A stretch of 64,000 nt of DNA from Granulicella sp. S190 (GTDB taxonomy: Bacteria; Acidobacteriota; Terriglobia; Terriglobales; Acidobacteriaceae). This document shows, piece by piece, positions 8,269 to 17,332 of this stretch (its first letter is position 1; every line of letters begins with the position of its first letter). The position numbers and the translations under genes are program-made. The notes under the pieces were generated by a model. It saw only the letters and a list, made by a program, of their open reading frames with translations, was not told the DNA's origin and searched no databases. The DNA lies in contig NZ_LMUD01000009.1 in NCBI RefSeq assembly GCF_009766095.1, forward strand, positions 103,430-167,429, written 5' to 3'.

Positions 8269-10287
8269 CTAGAGTGCAACCGTCTTCGAAGCGAGCAGCC
8301 CCTTGGCTCGCTCGATGAACTCGGTGAGCGCGACGCTGCCCTCATCGCCTTTGCCTCGAGTCCTTACGCTGACTGCCTCCGCTGCTGCTTCCTTGTCGCC
8401 CATCACGAGAACGAATGGTATCTTCTGCAGCGTGAACTCGCGGATCTTCGCGTTCATCTTCTCGTTCCGCTGGTCGAGCTCCACGCGCAGGCCCGCAGCT
8501 TCGAGCTTCGCTTTGACCGCGATGGCGTAGTCTACATGCTTCTCCGAGATGGGCACGATGCCTATCTGCACCGGAGCGAGCCACATGGGAAATGCTCCGG
8601 CGTAGTGCTCGATGAGTACACCGAAGAAGCGCTCGACCGAACCGAAGAGCGCGCGATGCACCATGACGGGCTGATGCAGCTCACCGTCTTCGCCTTTGTA
8701 CTCGAGCTCGAAGCGCGCAGGCAGGTTGAAGTCGAACTGCACAGTGGACAACTGCCACATGCGGCCGAGGACGTCGACGAGTTTGATGTCGATCTTCGGG
8801 CCGTAGAAAGCGGCCTCTCCCGCAATCTCGCGGAATGGAATTCCTTTGCGGCCGAGAGCGGACTTCAGTGAATTGATCGCGAGGTTCCAGTTCTCTTCAC
8901 TGCCGGTGTAGCTCTTGCGGTCGTTCGGGTCCCAGGTGGAGAGCTCGACCTTGAACTCTTCGAAGCCGAAGGTGTGGAGTACGCTCTGCGCGAAGTCGAT
9001 GCAGGCGACCACCTCGTCTTCGATCTGCGAAGGCGTGCAGAAGATGTGCGCGTCGTCCTGAGTAAAGCCGCGAACGCGCAGCAGGCCGTGCATGGTTCCG
9101 CTGCGCTCGTAACGATAGACGTTGCCCAGCTCCGCGTAGCGCACTGGCAGATCGCGATAGCTGCGCGGGGAGTTTTTGTAGATGAGGATGTGGCCGGGAC
9201 AGTTCATCGGCTTGAGCCGGTACTCCGCGTCGTCGAGCTCCATCGGCGGATACATGTTCTGCGAGTAGAAGCCCTCATGCCCGGAGATCTTCCAGAGGTC
9301 GCGCCGCATGATGTGGGGCGTGTATACCATATCGTAACCGCGACGGATACACTCTTCGCGCATCCAGTCTTCCATCGTCTTGCGGATGAGGCCGCCCTTG
9401 GGATGCCAGAAGATGAGGCCCGATCCGGCGACCTCCTGGATGGAGAAGAGGTCGAGCTGCTTGCCGAGCACGCGGTGGTCGCGCGCTTTGATCTCTTCGA
9501 GGCGCTTGAAGTGCGCGTCGAGATCCTTCGTGTTGAAGAAGGCTGTGCCGTAGATGCGCTGCAGCTGCTGGTTCTTCTCGTCGCCGAGCCAGTAGGCGCC
9601 GGCAACCGAGGTGACCTTGAACGCCTTGACACGGCCCGTCGAAGGTACATGAGGACCACGGCAGAAGTCGACAAACTTGCCGTTGCGATAGAGCGAGATC
9701 TCGTCGCCCGGCTGGGTAAACTTTTCGATGAAGTGAACCTTCATGAACTCGCCCTGCTCGGCGTAGTCCTTCAAGCCCATCTCTCGCGACTCCTCTTCGC
9801 GAAGGAACGTCTCATCGCGCGCGACGACCTCGGCCATGCGTGCTTCGATCGCGGCGAGGTCCTCGTCGCTGAAGGGTGTCTCGCGGTAGACGTCATAGAA
9901 GAAGCCGGAGTCGGTCGCCGGGCCGTGGCCAAGTTTGGTCTCGGGAAAGAGCTCGAGGATCGCCGTCGCCATGACGTGTGCGGCGGAGTGACGCACCACC
10001 TTCAGTGCAGCTTCGTCGTTTTCCTTCAGCAGCTCGAGGGCAACGTCTTCTGTAAGAGGAGCTGAGAGATCTACCAGGCGCTCCCCGCTGGTGGCGCCGC
10101 CGTACATGGCGGCCTCTGAGGCCTCCTCGGTTTCGGCTGCTCCCGCGGCCACCGGCGTCAGCGGACGGATCCGCGCCACCACTACTGCTGCAGCCAGCCG
10201 GGGCGAGATGCTCATCGCTACGTCATGTGCTGTCGTACCGCGCGAAACCTCGCGCACTGAACCGTCCGGAAGCTGAATCCTGATCAT
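8269..10287 (-). CDS. thrS: Threonyl-tRNA synthetase
   Basis: The class II synthetase charges tRNA-Thr. In order are the TGS domain (MIRIQLPDGSVREVSRGTTAHDVA), the editing domain with HSAAHVMATAILELFP and FCRGPHVPSTG, the catalytic core with class II motifs (MNCPGHILIYKN, RYERSGTMHGLLRVRGFTQDDAHIFC, and the C-terminal MVHRALFGSVERFFGVLIE), and the anticodon-binding domain. Its length of 672 residues is normal. The start is taken as ATG 10287. A GTG at 10299 (VSEQM) is an alternative and neither has a strong ribosome-binding site. Confidence 0.97.
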   Translation of the reverse strand: MIRIQLPDGSVREVSRGTTAHDVAMSISPRLAAAVVVARIRPLTPVAAGAAETEEASEAAMYGGATSGERLVDLSAPLTEDVALELLKENDEAALKVVRHSAAHVMATAILELFPETKLGHGPATDSGFFYDVYRETPFSDEDLAAIEARMAEVVARDETFLREEESREMGLKDYAEQGEFMKVHFIEKFTQPGDEISLYRNGKFVDFCRGPHVPSTGRVKAFKVTSVAGAYWLGDEKNQQLQRIYGTAFFNTKDLDAHFKRLEEIKARDHRVLGKQLDLFSIQEVAGSGLIFWHPKGGLIRKTMEDWMREECIRRGYDMVYTPHIMRRDLWKISGHEGFYSQNMYPPMELDDAEYRLKPMNCPGHILIYKNSPRSYRDLPVRYAELGNVYRYERSGTMHGLLRVRGFTQDDAHIFCTPSQIEDEVVACIDFAQSVLHTFGFEEFKVELSTWDPNDRKSYTGSEENWNLAINSLKSALGRKGIPFREIAGEAAFYGPKIDIKLVDVLGRMWQLSTVQFDFNLPARFELEYKGEDGELHQPVMVHRALFGSVERFFGVLIEHYAGAFPMWLAPVQIGIVPISEKHVDYAIAVKAKLEAAGLRVELDQRNEKMNAKIREFTLQKIPFVLVMGDKEAAAEAVSVRTRGKGDEGSVALTEFIERAKGLLASKTVAL

Positions 10288-10507
10288 CTGCTCGCTCACA
10301 TCTTCAAGAATAGATGGTTGCCGCAAATCGCGTCGAGACTGCGTCCCTTTCACCCCGGGTGACGCCCCTCACCTTTGGTCACGGAGGAGAGAGTTACTAC
10401 GGGAGTATTCGTTTGCACGAGTGTGGGATGGCCGGTTTGGCCGACTGCAGCTACGGTGAAGAGGTTCGACGGTCCCCAGATACGGCCAACCGGCCCAGGA
10501 CGACACT

Positions 10508-10837
10508 ATGCAGGTTTTGCTTCGAAGATCAGAGTACCGGCAAGACATTCACTGTCCCGTTTGCGGTCAGGGCTTCCGCCTCTACTGGGAGCTTGCGTCC
10601 TCTCCCGAGCGCGCCACGATGCGCTCCATCGTCCTCGGCGAACTTCGCGATCACCACTCCACGGAGCAGGGTGGCGAAAAGACTGCGGCAGCGCATCCGT
10701 TCGACCTCTTCCGGCTGCCGGGCTGGGCAGGGGCGCCGCAGTTCTCCCGTGCGTCGATGCTTGCAGGCCCGGTCAAGGCTCACAGCAATATCTCGAAGGT
10801 GGTCATGATCTCCCGGCGCGCCGAACAGGTGCGATAA
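10508..10837 (+). CDS. Hypothetical protein with CxxC knuckle
   Basis: A 109-residue frame starting MQVLLRRSEYRQDIHCPVCGQGFRLYW. It has a single CxxC knuckle, a charged middle, and a C-terminal HPFDLFRLPGWAGAPQFSRASML segment. Composition and frame look protein-like rather than a shadow, and no larger gene overlaps it. Function not recognised. The remaining sequence between thrS and the next gene shows nothing else. Confidence 0.5.
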   Translation: MQVLLRRSEYRQDIHCPVCGQGFRLYWELASSPERATMRSIVLGELRDHHSTEQGGEKTAAAHPFDLFRLPGWAGAPQFSRASMLAGPVKAHSNISKVVMISRRAEQVR

Positions 10838-10983
10838 CGTATCTACGCGGGTTGAGTAGTCCCCTTCAGAAGCTAATCTTTCCCGTAAAAACAGGGCCGC
10901 GTGCATCCGTCTCTGTTTCCTCACATCTATTTGGTAGTGGCCCAGGTTACCTGTGGCTAACTTCAAACTGATTGAGGAAACAC

Positions 10984-11610
10984 ATGGCAACTCTTCTAAA
11001 GATCGACGTCAGCCCCCGCGGTGATCACTCCATCTCCCGCAAACTTGGCAACCACTTTGCGACCGAGTGGCAGTCTAATCACGTCGGCGGCGAGATCACC
11101 ACTCGGGACCTTGCCACCACGAAGATCCCTTACGTTGACTTGCCGTGGATCGCTGGTGCCTTCTCCACTCCCGATCAGCACACCTCCGAGCACAAGGCTG
11201 CCCTCAAGCTCTCTGACGAGTTCATCGCGGAGTTTCTAGGCGCTGACGAGGTCCTGATCACGACACCGATGTATAACTTCGGCATTCCGGCGGTTCTCAA
11301 GGCCTGGATCGATCACATCGTCCGCCTGAACAAGACCTTCGCCTTCGGTCCAGAGGGTCTCAAGGGTCTCGCTGGCGGCAAGAAGGTCACTGTCATCATC
11401 GCCAGCGGCAGCGAGTACACCGCAGGATCCCCGATGGAGTCCTACAACCTCGAAGGTCCGTACTTCCGCGTGGTGCTGGGCTTCATAGGCATCACTGATC
11501 TCACGATCGTTCACGCCGGTGGTACCAACCAGGTCGCCCAGGGCAAGGTCACCGAACCGGTCTTCATCGAGAAGTTCATTCACGAGGTTGATCTCGCAGC
11601 CTCCAAATAA
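10984..11610 (+). CDS. azoR: FMN-dependent NADH:quinone/azo oxidoreductase (AzoR-like)
   Basis: A 208-residue flavodoxin-fold protein (MATLLKIDVSPRGDHSISRKLGNHF; TTPMYNFGIPAVLKAWIDHIVRLNKTFAF; IIASGSEYTAGSPM). AzoR enzymes use FMN and NADH to reduce azo compounds and quinones in the cytoplasm. The ATG at 10984 follows a TGAGG site and gives the family start. A terminator-like hairpin follows. Confidence 0.93.
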   Translation: MATLLKIDVSPRGDHSISRKLGNHFATEWQSNHVGGEITTRDLATTKIPYVDLPWIAGAFSTPDQHTSEHKAALKLSDEFIAEFLGADEVLITTPMYNFGIPAVLKAWIDHIVRLNKTFAFGPEGLKGLAGGKKVTVIIASGSEYTAGSPMESYNLEGPYFRVVLGFIGITDLTIVHAGGTNQVAQGKVTEPVFIEKFIHEVDLAASK

Positions 11611-11629
11611 CTCGAAGATCGCAGGAAAC

Positions 11630-11662
11630 GGCGGACAGCCCAGCAGCTGTCCGCCATTTGTT
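11630..11662 (+). terminator. Terminator-like hairpin after azoR
   Basis: GGCGGACAGC (11630-11639) pairs with GCTGTCCGCC (11646-11655), followed by ATTTGTTTG. The stem is strong but the T-tract is interrupted. Confidence 0.6.
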
Positions 11663-11734
11663 TGCCCAAAATACTGTCAATCCTGGACCGTGGAGTGCCA
11701 GGCGATTTTTCGTAGAGGAAGCTGTGCGAGCGCA

Positions 11735-11770
11735 AAAGGAAAGGACCGCGCCAATGCTGACAGCGGTCCT
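11735..11770 (-). terminator. Terminator for the small minus-strand gene
   Basis: AGGACCGC (11742-11749) and GCGGTCCT (11763-11770) form a stem. Read on the minus strand it is followed by TTTTCCTTTTG. It lies downstream of the 44-residue gene at 11802-11936. Confidence 0.6.
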
Positions 11771-11801
11771 ATTATTCAACTAGTAACTGTTGACAGTTTG
11801 G

Positions 11802-11936
11802 TTAAGCGATCTCCGGAACGCTCTTCATGGTCTGTTCCGCAGGCATATGATTCTTCAACCACACATTCGCCCTCCACCGACCGAAAAACGGTGCCACGGC
11901 GATCATTCCAAACGCGATACCTAAAGCTACGTGCAT
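11802..11936 (-). CDS. Small single-pass membrane protein, 44 residues
   Basis: MHVALGIAFGMIAVAPFFGRW followed by a short polar tail NVWLKNHMPAEQTMKSV. A strong AGGAG site lies five bases before the ATG and a terminator follows the gene, so it is probably real despite its size. It has one hydrophobic N-terminal segment. Function unknown. Confidence 0.55.
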   Translation of the reverse strand: MHVALGIAFGMIAVAPFFGRWRANVWLKNHMPAEQTMKSVPEIA

Positions 11937-12172
11937 AAACTTCTCCTTTTTTCCCTCAGGGTTTAGAGACCCTTCCAGGGTTTGAACCGGCAGATTAGTT
12001 TGCAAAACATTGCATGTTGCAACTGTTGATACCTCACTATCGGCCCGTCGAACCATGCTCGATATCCCACCTTGGTGTTAGTCGCGGTACGACGGTGTAA
12101 TGGGATATCCCAGGCAGGATCCACGATGCCGCCGCCCTGACCCAAACCCCCGTCATCGCCTAAAATAGCCGC

Positions 12173-13660
12173 ATGTCTTATGCTGCTGCGGTCGACCACC
12201 TCTACGCTCTGGGCCATGAGCTTGCCCCTGCAACGCCAAGCGCTCCACGCCGCAAGTTCGACCTCGCCCACATGCGCGTGTTGGCCGCGGCCCTGGGTGA
12301 CCCGCAGGCTACCTTCCCCTCGGTTTTGATCGCCGGGACCAATGGCAAAGGCTCCACGGCAGCCACGTTGAGCAGCATTCTTACTGCCGCCGGTTACCGG
12401 ACTGGCCTCTATACGTCCCCCCACCTGATTCGCGTCAACGAGCGCATCCAGATCGATGGACGCCAGATCTCTGATGAGGACTTTGCCCGCCTCTACTTCC
12501 AGGTGGACGAGGCCGCCCGCCGTCTTGTCGAGTCCGCCGTCCTTCCGCACCCGCCCAGTTTCTTCGAGGTTCTTACCGCAGTAGCCTTCCTTTACTTCGC
12601 CGGCCACCGGGCGGCGCAGGCGGACACGGTGCCCCCAGACGAGACTGCTGTAGATATCGCGATCCTCGAGGTGGGCCTGGGAGGCCGTCTCGATGCTACC
12701 AATATCGTCGATCCCATCCTCTCCCTCCTCACTGACATCGCGCTGGATCATCAGGACTACCTTGGCAACACCATCTCCGAGATCACCCGCGAGAAGGCCG
12801 GCATCCTGCGTCCCGGCGGCACGCTGATCATCCTTCCTCAACATCCAGAAGCGAATCAGGCCATCGGCGAGGCCGCTGCCACGTTGAACCTGCGGGCTAT
12901 CAACGCCGCAGAGTATATCCCCCGGCAGACTCCCGGCGTTCCCCGCATGGACGCAGGCGAACCGGGCAACGAATTGTCACGTGTGCTCCCGGCCAATCGG
13001 TACAGCGTCACAGTGGGTGGCGAGCCGGTGGAGGTCGATTCGCCTCTAGCTGGACACCATCAACAGAGGAACATCGCCCTGGCCATAGCGGCAGCGACAG
13101 AGTTACGCAACACAGACAGTTACAAATATGGTCTGGCTATTTCAAATAGTAACCGTGAAGGTTACAAGATAACAAACGCCAACATAGAAGCAGGTATTCG
13201 CAGTACGCAGTGGCCTGGCCGTCTCGAACTGTTCACGTTTGCCCATGGCCCGCATCTCCTGCTCGACGTCGCGCACAACCCCGCCGGCGCCTGGACCCTT
13301 CGTGCTGCCATCGCACAACTCCCTCAGGCGCAACCCCGTACGCTGCTCTTCAGCTGCCTCCGCGACAAAGACCTGAGCGAGATGGCGCAGATCATCTTTC
13401 CTCTTTTTGACTCGTCCTCGGGCGACCCGGAGCGCAGTAGGGACCACATCGTACTCGCTCCCATCGACAATCCCCGCGCCGCGTCGGTCGATAATCTGCT
13501 GGCTGCCGCCCATGCGCTGGAGATTCCCGCCCATGCCGCCCCACACCTCGCCGCCGCCCTCGCCCAGGCCCGCGCGGTAACACCTCCCGACGGCCTGATC
13601 ATTGCCACCGGCTCTGTCTACCTCGTGGGTGAGATCCGCCAGCTGGCGGGAGAGCTATGA
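12173..13660 (+). CDS. folC: Bifunctional folylpolyglutamate synthase/dihydrofolate synthase
   Basis: A Mur-ligase-family enzyme adding glutamate to folates (and, in bifunctional forms, to dihydropteroate). It has the P-loop IAGTNGKGSTAATLSSIL (about residue 60), TSPHLIRVNERIQIDG, EVGLGGRLDATNIVDP and DIALDHQDYLGNTISEITREKAGILR. The 495-residue length includes an insert near residues 310-340 (NTDSYKYGLAISNSN...) not typical of the core. The stop overlaps the next start (ATGA), indicating translational coupling. Confidence 0.95.
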   Translation: MSYAAAVDHLYALGHELAPATPSAPRRKFDLAHMRVLAAALGDPQATFPSVLIAGTNGKGSTAATLSSILTAAGYRTGLYTSPHLIRVNERIQIDGRQISDEDFARLYFQVDEAARRLVESAVLPHPPSFFEVLTAVAFLYFAGHRAAQADTVPPDETAVDIAILEVGLGGRLDATNIVDPILSLLTDIALDHQDYLGNTISEITREKAGILRPGGTLIILPQHPEANQAIGEAAATLNLRAINAAEYIPRQTPGVPRMDAGEPGNELSRVLPANRYSVTVGGEPVEVDSPLAGHHQQRNIALAIAAATELRNTDSYKYGLAISNSNREGYKITNANIEAGIRSTQWPGRLELFTFAHGPHLLLDVAHNPAGAWTLRAAIAQLPQAQPRTLLFSCLRDKDLSEMAQIIFPLFDSSSGDPERSRDHIVLAPIDNPRAASVDNLLAAAHALEIPAHAAPHLAAALAQARAVTPPDGLIIATGSVYLVGEIRQLAGEL

Positions 13661-14541
13661 ACGACTCTCCCCTGGCTGACAGCGCGACCGAGAAGAGGGA
13701 GAACCAAGCCACGGGCTCAACCGAACCGACGTCCGCTGGCCAATCCGTTCTCTCTGTAGAGGAGGTAGACGAGCCGAGCGCGGCAGTTCCTCTCGTCCCG
13801 AAGCAACCGCCCTTCCTTCTGCGCTGGCTCTCCTATCTTATTTTCATCCCGCTTCTTGGTCTTGCCACCGCAGGCTTTGGCTGCATCTCCCTGCTCGCCG
13901 GTCTGTGGGACAAATCGGGTCGGCAGCAGCACGCCATCGCTCACGTCTGGGCGCGAACCCTGCTTCTCATCAGCCTCTCTCCGGTCAAGATCGTCGGACG
14001 CGAGAAGCTTCACGAGCATGAGACTGCGGTTTACGCCTCAAACCACCTCAGCTATATGGATACCCCGGTCCTCTTTGCCAAGCTTCCCTTCCAGTTCCGC
14101 ATCCTGGCCAAGCAGTCGCTGTGGAAGGTTCCGTTCATCGGCTGGTACCTCAACCGCTCGGGACAGGTGCCGGTAGATTCGAACAGCCCTCGCTCCATGA
14201 TCGCAAGCTTGAACCGTGGCGTGGCTACCCTGAAACAGAACCTGCCGCTGGTCCTGTTTCCAGAGGGCGGACGGGCGGCTACTGGTGAGCTCCAGGCGAT
14301 GATGTCCGGCTGCGCGTATATGGCGATCAAGGCCCAAGTTCCTCTGATTCCGCTGACGTTGATCGGGACCTACGAACTTTTGCCGATTCACGTCTACGCG
14401 CTGCATCCGCGGCCTATTTTGATCGTGGTGGGCGACCCGATCCCTACCGCAGGGCTTATCGGTCGCGACGCCGATGCGCTGACCAAGCAGCTGTATGACG
14501 CCATCTCTGCGACCTACCTCCTTCATACAGCTAACCGCTAG
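13657..14541 (+). CDS. 1-acyl-sn-glycerol-3-phosphate acyltransferase (PlsC-like)
   Basis: The 294-residue protein has a polar N-terminal extension, a TM segment (LRWLSYLIFIPLLGLATAGFG), then the acyltransferase motifs NHLSYMDTPVL (HX4D), the middle region WKVPFIGWYLNRSGQVPVD, and FPEGGR. PlsC makes phosphatidic acid at the inner membrane. The start overlaps the folC stop by four bases. Confidence 0.9.
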   Translation: MNDSPLADSATEKRENQATGSTEPTSAGQSVLSVEEVDEPSAAVPLVPKQPPFLLRWLSYLIFIPLLGLATAGFGCISLLAGLWDKSGRQQHAIAHVWARTLLLISLSPVKIVGREKLHEHETAVYASNHLSYMDTPVLFAKLPFQFRILAKQSLWKVPFIGWYLNRSGQVPVDSNSPRSMIASLNRGVATLKQNLPLVLFPEGGRAATGELQAMMSGCAYMAIKAQVPLIPLTLIGTYELLPIHVYALHPRPILIVVGDPIPTAGLIGRDADALTKQLYDAISATYLLHTANR

Positions 14542-14569
14542 CTGAATACGAATGGGAAGTGGATTTTGA

Positions 14570-14585
14570 TGTTCCACGTGGAACA
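14570..14585. promoter_or_regulatory. parS centromere-like site 1
   Basis: TGTTCCACGTGGAACA is a perfect 16-bp palindrome, differing symmetrically from the classical TGTTTCACGTGAAACA ParB-binding site. It is the first of three identical copies within 1.6 kb, all intergenic and close to parAB. Confidence 0.9.
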
Positions 14586-14614
14586 TTAAGGCCGCGTCGT
14601 ATGATTAAAACGTT

Positions 14615-15394
14615 ATGAAGCCACGGATCGCCATTCCCGTCCCTACCAGCACAGACCTTGCCTACAACCAGCGCTCCTGGTCACAGTACGCTGCGGCAGT
14701 GGAACGTAGCGGTGGTATCCCGGTTGAGGTGCCGCTTACCGCTTCGCCCTCCGCCGTCGCGGATCTAATCAACACCTGCCAGGCCGTCCTGCTGCCCGGT
14801 AGCCCCGCCGACGTCAACCCGCAAAAATACGGGCAGGAGCCGGTCCCGGAGTGCGCACCTGCGGATAACGCCCGCGAAAACGTGGACGAACTCCTGATTC
14901 AGGACGCTCATAACCTCTATAAGCCCATCTTCGCCATCTGCTTCGGCCTTCAGTTTCTTAATGTCTGGCGTGGGGGGACTCTGGTGCAGGATCTGTCGAT
15001 ACTCCCGGTGAATCATGCGGCTGGGAGAAGCGTAGCCGTTGCGCATACTGCGGCGATCGCTCCCGACTCGCTGCTTGGATCGTTGCTCGAAACGGTCGAA
15101 GCTCCGCTGCAGGACGACTTTCTGCGGCTCCCCATCAACTCCAGCCATCATCAGGCCATCGGCATCCCCGGGGATGGACTTCGCGTCGCAGCTCGCTGCC
15201 CTCAGGACGGGGTTGTCGAGTCTGTCGAAGGCGGCCAAGCCAGCGAAGGTGCCAGCTCCCATTTCGTTTTGGGTGTCCAGTGGCATCCCGAGCGCAGCTA
15301 TGACATCAGTTCGAGCTCCCGGTCCCTCTTTGACCGGTTCGTGGCCCAAGCTTCGGTATGGGCACCTCGTCCGATCCATACCTCAATAGCGTGA
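14615..15394 (+). CDS. Class I glutamine amidotransferase-like peptidase (PuuD/peptidase C26 type)
   Basis: A 259-residue protein of the gamma-glutamyl-GABA hydrolase type: MKPRIAIPVPTSTDL, LLPGSPADVNPQKYG, the nucleophile elbow FAICFGLQFLNVWRGG (catalytic Cys), NSSHHQAI, and the His/Glu pair in GVQWHPERS. It hydrolyses gamma-glutamyl amides in known relatives; the substrate here is not determined. parS sites flank it on both sides. Confidence 0.85.
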   Translation: MKPRIAIPVPTSTDLAYNQRSWSQYAAAVERSGGIPVEVPLTASPSAVADLINTCQAVLLPGSPADVNPQKYGQEPVPECAPADNARENVDELLIQDAHNLYKPIFAICFGLQFLNVWRGGTLVQDLSILPVNHAAGRSVAVAHTAAIAPDSLLGSLLETVEAPLQDDFLRLPINSSHHQAIGIPGDGLRVAARCPQDGVVESVEGGQASEGASSHFVLGVQWHPERSYDISSSSRSLFDRFVAQASVWAPRPIHTSIA

Positions 15395-15418
15395 TTCGAC
15401 CACTGATCACGGCTGGGA

Positions 15419-15434
15419 TGTTCCACGTGGAACA
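15419..15434. promoter_or_regulatory. parS centromere-like site 2
   Basis: The second identical 16-bp palindrome TGTTCCACGTGGAACA, between the amidotransferase-like gene and rsmG. Confidence 0.9.
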
Positions 15435-15481
15435 TCCCAAGAGAGCACAGGCTCAGAGTCCTCTGAGATACTGATACCTCC

Positions 15482-16084
15482 ATGCCAACACTCTCAGAGA
15501 CCGAGATCGCATCCTTGCTTGTGCCGTATCTTCCTGCTACGGAACCAGTTATCCTCTCGCAGCTCTCCGTTTATCTCGAACTACTCCTCAAATGGAACGC
15601 TCGCACCAATCTCACCGCGATTCGCGACCCGAGCGAGATCGTGCAGCGTCACTTCGGCGAGAGCCTCTTCGCTGGACTGCATTTGGCCCCTGATGCCGAT
15701 ACCCTGCTCGACTTCGGCTCAGGAGCGGGCTTTCCTGGTCTGCCTATCGCGCTGTGGCGCCCCAAGGTCTCCGTCACCCTGGCCGAATCTCAGAATAAAA
15801 AGGCCACTTTCCTACGGGAGGTCGTGCGAACCCTCGGTCTCCCGGTCGAGATTTGGGCTGCGCGGGTTGAATCCATGGCTTCGGTTCGAACATTCCATAC
15901 CGTGACCCTCCGTGCGGTCGACAATATGGATGCGGCACTTGCCGCAGCCACCCCCCGGGCGAGCCATCAACTTCTGCTCCTTGCCGGCTCTCAACCTCCC
16001 ACTCCCTCCGGATTCACCTTTCTGCCACCAATACCGATACCCACCACGCAATCCAGCATTCTTCTACGCGCTATCCGGGAGTAG
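15482..16084 (+). CDS. rsmG: 16S rRNA (guanine-527-N7) methyltransferase
   Basis: A 200-residue SAM-dependent methyltransferase. Its motif I LLDFGSGAGFPGLPIALWRP, N-terminal LLKWNARTNLTAIRDPSEIVQRHFGESL, and ESQNKKATFLREVVRTLGL are diagnostic of RsmG (GidB). It sits directly before parAB as in many bacteria. The usual partner mnmG is not in this window. Confidence 0.95.
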   Translation: MPTLSETEIASLLVPYLPATEPVILSQLSVYLELLLKWNARTNLTAIRDPSEIVQRHFGESLFAGLHLAPDADTLLDFGSGAGFPGLPIALWRPKVSVTLAESQNKKATFLREVVRTLGLPVEIWAARVESMASVRTFHTVTLRAVDNMDAALAAATPRASHQLLLLAGSQPPTPSGFTFLPPIPIPTTQSSILLRAIRE

Positions 16085-16097
16085 CCGCTGTAGCTAA

Positions 16098-16113
16098 TGT
16101 TCCACGTGGAACA
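16098..16113. promoter_or_regulatory. parS centromere-like site 3
   Basis: The third identical copy of TGTTCCACGTGGAACA, between rsmG and parA. The rest of the 175-bp gap carries two TTCTNCACA motifs at 16179-16187 and 16199-16207. Confidence 0.9.
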
Positions 16114-16259
16114 AAGATTTCCACATCACTCCTCCCGGAACCCCTTCATTCAGGCCCCCGAAACACGTATCCCACAAGTTCTCCACAGCCTCTGCCCGTT
16201 CTGCACAGTCCAACGCCATTGCCAGCATCTTCTGCTCCCGATACCCTTCAACTACCGCA

Positions 16260-17237
16260 ATGACGACCGAACAGTCCACTCCTAAGCTTGAAGACGCAGC
16301 CACCACACCCGCCGACCCGAAATCTAACTCCAAATTCACCCCCAAGACCTCCAAGGTCATTGCTGTCGTCAACCAAAAGGGGGGCGTCGGCAAGACGACC
16401 ACCGCGATCAATCTTGCAGCGGCCCTGTCTCTCGAAGGCCTCAATACCCTGCTGATCGACTGCGATCCCCAGGCAAACTCCACTGGCGGTCTCGGCTTTG
16501 CTCGCGCCAAGGACGGCGAGGAGGCCCGCCTCAGCATCTACGACATCCTCGTCGGACAGACCACCATCGCCGAGGCTCTTCTCAGCACGGAGATCGACAC
16601 CCTCAAGCTCATTCCTAGCAGCAAGAACCTTATCGGAGCCACAATTGAGTTGATCGGTCTCGACCGCCGCGAGTACCGGCTTCGCGACGCCATTGAGCCC
16701 ATCCGCGCCGATTACCCGTTTATCCTTCTCGACTGCCCCCCGGCGCTTGACCTGCTCACCCTGAACTCGCTCGTCGCCGCCGACACCTTGCTGGTACCCA
16801 TGCAGGCCGAATACTTCGCCCTCGAAGGCATCTCCGAGCTGATGAGCACGCTCGACCGCGTTGGGCAGGCCTTCAATCCCGGCCTCGCGCTCGAAGGCGT
16901 CCTGCTGACCATGTACGACGACCGCACCAACCTCTCGCAGCAGGTCTCGGAGAATCTGCAGGCCTTCTTCACCGAAAAGCTGCTCAAGACCACCATCCCT
17001 CGCAATATCCGCCTTGCAGAGGCCCCAAGCCACGGCAAACCCGTCTCCCTCTACGATCCCAAATCCCGCGGTTCCGAAGCCTATCGCGAGCTGGCGTTGG
17101 AGCTTCTCAGTAGAAACAACATGGCCAGCCCTGAAGAAAAGCGCCGCAAAGCCTCCGCCGCCGCCGCAGCGAGCGCTTTGAAGTCCTTCAACAAGCCAGA
17201 GAAGAAGACGCGCTTCTGGCAATCGAAGCAAAGTTAA
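16260..17237 (+). CDS. parA: Chromosome partitioning ATPase ParA/Soj
   Basis: A 325-residue deviant-Walker ATPase: [23 protein letters not shown] (about residues 36-58), [34 protein letters not shown], and [16 protein letters not shown]. It moves ParB-parS complexes on the nucleoid. A Lys/Ala-rich tail ends the protein. parB lies 95 bp downstream on the same strand. Confidence 0.97.
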   Translation: MTTEQSTPKLEDAATTPADPKSNSKFTPKTSKVIAVVNQKGGVGKTTTAINLAAALSLEGLNTLLIDCDPQANSTGGLGFARAKDGEEARLSIYDILVGQTTIAEALLSTEIDTLKLIPSSKNLIGATIELIGLDRREYRLRDAIEPIRADYPFILLDCPPALDLLTLNSLVAADTLLVPMQAEYFALEGISELMSTLDRVGQAFNPGLALEGVLLTMYDDRTNLSQQVSENLQAFFTEKLLKTTIPRNIRLAEAPSHGKPVSLYDPKSRGSEAYRELALELLSRNNMASPEEKRRKASAAAAASALKSFNKPEKKTRFWQSKQS

Positions 17238-17332
17238 ACGCCACGGAGAGGCCGCTCCACGCGCAGTGGGCTCGTCCGGCAGGACAACAACTTTATCCAG
17301 ATCAATTCATTCGAAGAAGAAAGCCGCAAACC

